Part shown: positions 59,560 to 64,000 of the stretch, piece after piece | How the letters are laid out: the number at the start of each line of letters is the position of its first letter | Numbering within the stretch: position 1 is the first letter of the stretch | Source of the DNA: Fennellomyces sp. T-0311 | Taxonomy: Eukaryota; Mucoromycota; Mucoromycetes; Mucorales; Lichtheimiaceae | Assembly (NCBI GenBank): GCA_025266875.1 | Contig: JALLLT010000032.1 | Span: 124,001 to 188,000, forward strand | Direction: 5' to 3' | DNA length: 64,000 nt | Position numbers and translations under genes: made by a program | Notes under the pieces: model-generated | What the model was told of the DNA's origin: nothing | The model's input: only the letters and a program-made list of their open reading frames with translations | The model's database searches: none

Positions 59560-60880
59560 TTTTCTAATTACGCCTGGCCGAGCGCATCAAGGCCTAACTA
59601 CTGCCTTTTGGCCCTGCCAACATCAAGCTCCTGGAAAATCGAATTGAGCACGATTTGGGTTTCAGGGCCCATGGTGACGTATTCCATGATGACCATGTTA
59701 CATTCATGAAGAGCACTATTGGGGTGAGATCAAAACATGCTCGCATGATACAACTCTAATGGTTATTATTTCTTGTCCAGGATGTCAATTTAGGCAAAAT
59801 CAAAAGGTTGGAGGCCGAATGTCGCATATTAAACAGAGCGCTTCAAGAAGACCAGAAAACACAAAAGATAATCAAGTCGATTGCGAGGCTGTACGTGGAT
59901 GCGGGTTCTCATTTTTATACGTTATACTGACTCTTCCTAATATACTAGGATGGCAGCGTAGCCGTCAAGGGATATCATGAGCGATTTTTCTGAGCAGGAA
60001 CTCTGCACAAGATATATAAATCCTCCATTGCTTCCGCTTTTCGACGACCCTGAAAGCGAAGTATTTTTCCAATGGTGAGTAGGCTGGACTAGAGTCAGGT
60101 CATGCTAAATAACGTGTGCACTATTTTTTAGGACTGGAACAGTTGAAGCAATATACGATGATCCTGGTAGACCTGACGTTATGCTCTCGCGGTTACGGGG
60201 CGTAAAGTACGAAGGACAACTTGGCAATGTCGAGGTGGAACGTATACAGGAGGATGAAAACAGTTACAGTGGCCGCTTCATATAATGATGTTTTATATAA
60301 CGATAATTCGATATAACGATACCATTTTCGATGCACCAAGACGGTAATCACTGCCAAATCCCGTTTTATATAACGATGTTTTGATATAACGATATAGTTT
60401 GGGCTGCGCCATCATATCGTTATATAAAGCGGCCACTGTACTCCATCAACAAAGATCTCGTTCGTCTTGCTGATTTCTGTATGACATCAATCAAGAAAGA
60501 AGAAACTCAAGGATGTATGGCGATACAGGTTGTCGGTACGTTATATTCGAATATATCAAGATGTCGTGCATTAACTGTGATGCATAGGATGGGCGTGTAC
60601 GTTCTAGATGATGAAAGCGCTCGGAGATCATCTCTTGACAATGGTCGAAATCGGCACAGTGACGATCCCATCATCTATGCAAAACATTGCATCTTACTTG
60701 AATGAACTAGATACGGTTTGCAACGTATTGCGACTTTTCGATACACACTGTACGATTGATCAAGGCAAACAATGTGATTTTCAGGAACGAGAACTTGTGA
60801 TATCGGTCGCGCGAGTCCATTACCAGACACAAGTATACAGGAGAGTAGTTTTTAGTTTTATAACATACTCACCATAAATT
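59560..60880 (+). pseudogene. Repetitive Mucorales gene with E-x-K motif, broken by a MITE
   Basis: Segments in order are NIKLLENRIEHDLGFRAHGD, a coiled coil (KRLEAECRILNRALQEDQKT), ELCTRYINPPLLPLFDDPES, FFQWTGTVEAIYDDPGRPDV, GVKYEGQLGNVEVE, and, beyond the MITE at 60267-60438, INKDLVRLADFCMTSIKKEE. Near the end is GDHLLTMVEIGTVTIPSSMQ. From memory, proteins with this order, including RPD...GVKW...GE.K, recur in Mucorales genomes. The D...E-x-K arrangement would suit a PD-(D/E)XK nuclease fold, but that is inference. Stops near 59610, a frameshift near 60600 and the MITE show it is dead. Confidence 0.5.
60267..60438. mobile_element. 172-bp MITE with CAGTGGCCGCTT termini
   Basis: The ends are CAGTGGCCGCTTCATATAAT and, on the right, ATATAAAGCGGCCACTG, inverted. 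TA flanks each side (60265-60266 and 60439-60440). Inner copies of ATATAACGAT alternate in both orientations. CAGTGG-type ends with a TA duplication are typical of pogo/Tigger (Tc1/mariner) non-autonomous elements. Removing the element with one TA restores the host reading frame as AAC AGT TAC TCC, which gives independent support for both borders. Confidence 0.85.
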
Positions 60881-61089
60881 TTCTTTATACGTTTATACCA
60901 CCATCAGCTGTGTAAACTTTAAGTACGAAAATTTGATAATGCAAAAATCTTAACATGAATAAATGTCTTTATTTATGAACAAATCTCCACCGACTCAACA
61001 CTACTACATATACAATCAATCACACCCATTTAAGCGCTAGAAATATCTGATTTCAGTAACAGAAATCAAAAAGTATACTTTATAAAAAG

Positions 61090-61640
61090 TTACCATAAGC
61101 AAATGGAACAGATGATCAGATAAAGGATAGTAGCGTTGCATACAGCGGAAAAATGTTCTTCGATTAGTATCATACCCTCCAAAGCTTCTTTAAAGTCACT
61201 TACCGAGTAAGAGTGGTTGATGCTTCTACCCGAAGGCCATACCAACCACAATTGCCAACGATATTGCCACCTGTACCGTGGCAAGACACAGCACTTTTTA
61301 GGGTGGTAAGTTGCCCTACCACCAGGACAGCAACGGCGAAGGAAAGATACTTGATATAAAAAAAAATGAAAAGTACAACTGTCGTTAGCAATGCAACATT
61401 GTGTATTATTACCAACCAAGACTTATGTACTTTGTGTTCCAAGAAGCTTGAAAATCGTTGTGGACGTTTTCGTCCCTAGAAACATTACATATAAGATTGA
61501 TATACTATAAGATAGACATAAAATACATACAGCTCATTGTTACGAAAAAGTCCAAGGAGCAAAGATGTTTTGGCCAAGCTGCATATCTAAACCTGACTAT
61601 GAGTAGAATTAATCCCGAGATCCATTGATAGAACTGGTTC
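61090..61640 (-). CDS. Possible small multi-spanning membrane protein
   Basis: Read on the minus strand, SLAKTSLLLGLFRNNELYVF, then LI|GRKRPQRFSSFLEHK (intron about 61480-61510), then HNVALLTTVVLFIFFYIKYL and LSFAVAVLVVGQLTTL, form hydrophobic segments. CHGTGGNIVGNCGWYGLRVE follows, then a possible exon ending ILYLIICSICLW at 61090. Frames connect across one likely intron but I could not place the start or all splice sites. No family is recognised; four-helix MARVEL-like proteins are one possibility. It may be a decayed gene. Confidence 0.25.
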
Positions 61641-62169
61641 ATTGATTAGTATCAGCTGGATGAACATGCAAAAAAGAGAACGGAAATCACAACCACGATA
61701 CAATCTCATGAGTTAATCTCACTAGACCAATATATATGTTGCCGATCATCGAAATATCTTCACCAGAAAGCCGTAGCAGTTGATCTGCGGTGCCATGTAT
61801 AACTGGTTCGGCACTAAACTTGAACTAGGCGAAGCGATTCAACGTTATATTATTCAAGTAGTTATTTCCCTACAGATAAAACTGCGGGCGAACGTAACAC
61901 CGATAGTTACGTGCAAAAGGCAAAAATGCGTATACGAATACTTGACAAGTTATACAAACCTTGAATTCAAAGTTGACCATACGCAGCGACTCTTCGTTTG
62001 CATGGCAATAGCATCGATCCTTTGAATTAAGGTACAGAACATACGACCATAGTGAAAAGGACCAGGCGATTGCGTCAATAAGCTGTATTCAACGCGGTAC
62101 TAAACCAAGATACGTACGCTTATGGAATTTCGACAAATCATTGGTAACTCAACGCAAAAGCATCATTCA

Positions 62170-62955
62170 TTGTGCTTAAGCACCAACCGCTCTTTTCCTT
62201 AAAAAAGGAAATTGCACATACGGCGCTGATGAATGAGATAGGTCTGGTACGAATGGAACTCGGTCCTTTTTGCTATGAGCGTCTGGTGCGCCAAATCGAC
62301 CAAACAGTTGCTGCAAATGTCGATCCATCGATGCAGGAGTTACGCCGGATGACGTGCCAATTTGCAGAGAATGCTGACGCAAATGATCTGCGAAGCGATC
62401 CCCAGGTTCAACTTGCAATAGATTCGGCACTGCTCGCCGTCTTGGCTGAACTCTTCTAGGTGTCATCAGTCAATTGTTTGCAGAAATAGTCGTGGGGATA
62501 TTAAGCGCTTTTATTGAATTATAAACATCCGAAGCTGCGGTAAACTACACTTTTACGGACAGCAATATCACATTGTACCCTGCGCTCGCTCAGCAGCATA
62601 CCCAGCATGTTTACGAAAAGTGAGAGCATCTGATGGAAGGTCTCGGAAAAACCTGGTTCAGTAGCGATGCTAGTAGCTCCCTAGATGACTATGCAGCTTC
62701 TCAGCATACAAGTGGCAGTGATGTCGATTTGGTTGCAATGGAAGTAAAGGTGCAGGGCAGCTGGGGTGGATTTCAAGAAGATCGCAAAAAAATGAAATCG
62801 CTGCTCGACAGTATGATCCATCATAGGATATCCGAGCCGCGCATACATGGAATACTGGCAGAAGGATTCAACAACTTTGCGTACAGCATGAAATGGCAAA
62901 GCGTGATTGTTGGATATGGAAAATTCGAATTGGCCATGTCCCCAGGTCACTAGCC
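62170..62955 (+). pseudogene. Second remnant of the E-x-K family
   Basis: A first open stretch, 62172-62459, contains NEIGLVRMELGPFCYERLVR and ends at TAG. A second contains AVNYTFTDSNITLYPALAQQ, an in-frame TGA near 62615, then MEGLGKTWFSSDASSSLDDY, VDLVAMEVKVQGSWGGFQED and RISEPRIHGILAEGFNNFAY. The D...M-E-V-K arrangement and the following P.I.GIL.EGF.....Y motif match the same Mucorales-type family as 59560-60880. The stops indicate a pseudogene, although undetected introns could account for some of them. Confidence 0.4.
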
Positions 62956-64000
62956 CTAGAAGGTGGTGTTGTCGCGCATACCAAACAGCTCTTCTCCGTC
63001 GTATCTTGGATGAGACCAATGAGAATAGGATCAACTCACCGCCCGCACCTATCAACAGCAGACGATGGCCGTCATCCGGGGTTCCGAGACACGATGGAAA
63101 GAAACAATCATCTGATAGTCCCCATTTTACCCCAACCAGTCCAGTTTTGCATCCCATGAAAAAACGTACTGTTGCATAGTTACCATATGATTACTGTCGT
63201 TAACTGTCAAGCAGTCGTCTTGTTCTGTACCAGTCTTACTGGGCGGGAGAATCCATATGGTGTTGTTCAATCACTAGTAATAGCAGGGATCACTGGTATC
63301 TTGTGGCTGCCATACCCATCATCATTTCATAGATATATATGGTAAATTCCCAGGGTATCTTGTTGTACTTGACAAAAGATTGCGATATATACCGAGCTTG
63401 TTACGTCCATATATTACGTAATGATCTCACTCTTGGATAACTCGAGACGGAGATAACGGGATCGGGCGCTCTTCAGCTATGGCATATTGACGTGGTTGCC
63501 ACGAGGTGTGAATCCAAGGGAGCCAAGACAGTTATTTCCTATTTCGGCGGTGTCAGTTCACACCACGTTTCAAAACATCAATTGTTCATAGGACAGAGGA
63601 ACGGAGTCGGACCCTCTTTTCAGGATAGGGCCTATCCGGACCTGTGTAACTGTCTTGCTGTTATCTCAAAAAACGTGCGCTTCATGATATGCAAATCGAT
63701 CTTGCTTGTTCGAAGAACCTGCTCACAAAAATACCCTTGAGCCTGTTGTAGTAGCTTTTCGGAAGCATTCTTGGACGTAAGGAGGTTTCCAGCTCCTTAT
63801 TCCACCACACCATATTTTTGATACGTGACAGCGCCTTCCGAACCTTCCATATCCTTTACCGGGAATTTACCATTAAGTCCATTCTTTTCCTCCCAGCTTT
63901 CCCACACAAGAAAGTCTAAAAAAATGACCGTGATACCCATTCCACCTCAAGGTACTTGCTCCATTGACATCTCTTTGTCATGCTTCCATCCGCTGACGCG
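62956..64000. other. Unassigned right end, possible reverse-transcriptase fragment
   Basis: On the minus strand near 63690-63880 the peptide RIKNMVWWNKELETSLRPRM cannot be read without uncertainty, but VKNMVWWNKELETSLRPRML and SYYNRLKGIFVSRFFEQARS resemble the thumb region of LINE reverse transcriptases (W....LS..G....N....S..WY). No core RT motif is seen because the window ends at 64000. The rest has no recognised gene. Confidence 0.25.

Noticed and set aside
1..64000. tRNA, rRNA or CRISPR features
   Set aside because: I saw no cloverleaf with a B-box-like GTTCGA stem, no rRNA sequence and no regularly spaced identical repeats other than the peptide exons.

Overview
The window looks like nuclear DNA of a Mucoromycota fungus, probably Mucorales. 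Genes carry many short GT-AG introns (about 50-80 nt), the intergenic DNA is AT-rich, and several decayed families (a DUF6729/exonuclease gene, a DDE transposase, an E-x-K protein family) are of a kind I associate with Mucorales genomes. I spliced sixteen genes by hand to uninterrupted reading frames; a seventeenth and an eighteenth are tentative.

Layout. 1-6.5 kb: gene-poor, with two tandem, inactivated copies of a NUMOD4/HNH homing-endonuclease-like gene. 6.7-23 kb: dense gene island with a Zn2Cys6 regulator, a mitochondrial carrier, a NOPCHAP1-like snoRNP factor, pterin-4a-carbinolamine dehydratase, a second Zn2Cys6 regulator with a Fungal_trans domain, a 15-exon TMEM94-type P-type-ATPase relative, a secreted five-repeat peptide precursor, ribosomal protein S15 (uS19) and the small subunit of serine palmitoyltransferase. 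23-43 kb: gene-poor, with one intact Dal5/Tna1-like MFS transporter, a decayed relative of it, a decayed monocarboxylate-type MFS gene broken by a MITE, a LINE remnant, and one intact seven-helix receptor-like gene. 43.4-53 kb: second gene island with pyrroline-5-carboxylate reductase, a phosducin-like protein, ARF6, an ECHDC1-like enoyl-CoA hydratase-family protein, exosome subunit RRP45 and the branched-chain 2-oxoacid dehydrogenase E2. 53-64 kb: transposon graveyard with a DUF6729 + 3'-5' exonuclease pseudogene, a DDE transposase with many frameshifts, two remnants of the E-x-K family (one split by a TA-flanked MITE), and unassigned sequence.

The housekeeping genes do not form a pathway cluster. 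Several share short head-to-head spacers (TMEM94/peptide gene, phosducin-like/ARF6) or converge (PCD/regulator, ARF6/ECHDC1-like). The most novel item is the peptide gene at 20464-21143. Five near-identical 36-nt units encoding N-D-M-Y-Y-H-H-H-P-x-K-A each sit on their own exon, all introns are phase 1, and a signal peptide precedes them. Other points of interest are the triple NUMOD4-HNH protein with a slippery heptamer exactly at its frameshift, the 7TM protein, the TMEM94 orthologue whose phosphorylation motif reads DREG, and two MITEs whose target duplications date them after the genes they broke.

All domain calls are from reading the sequence; no database search was run.
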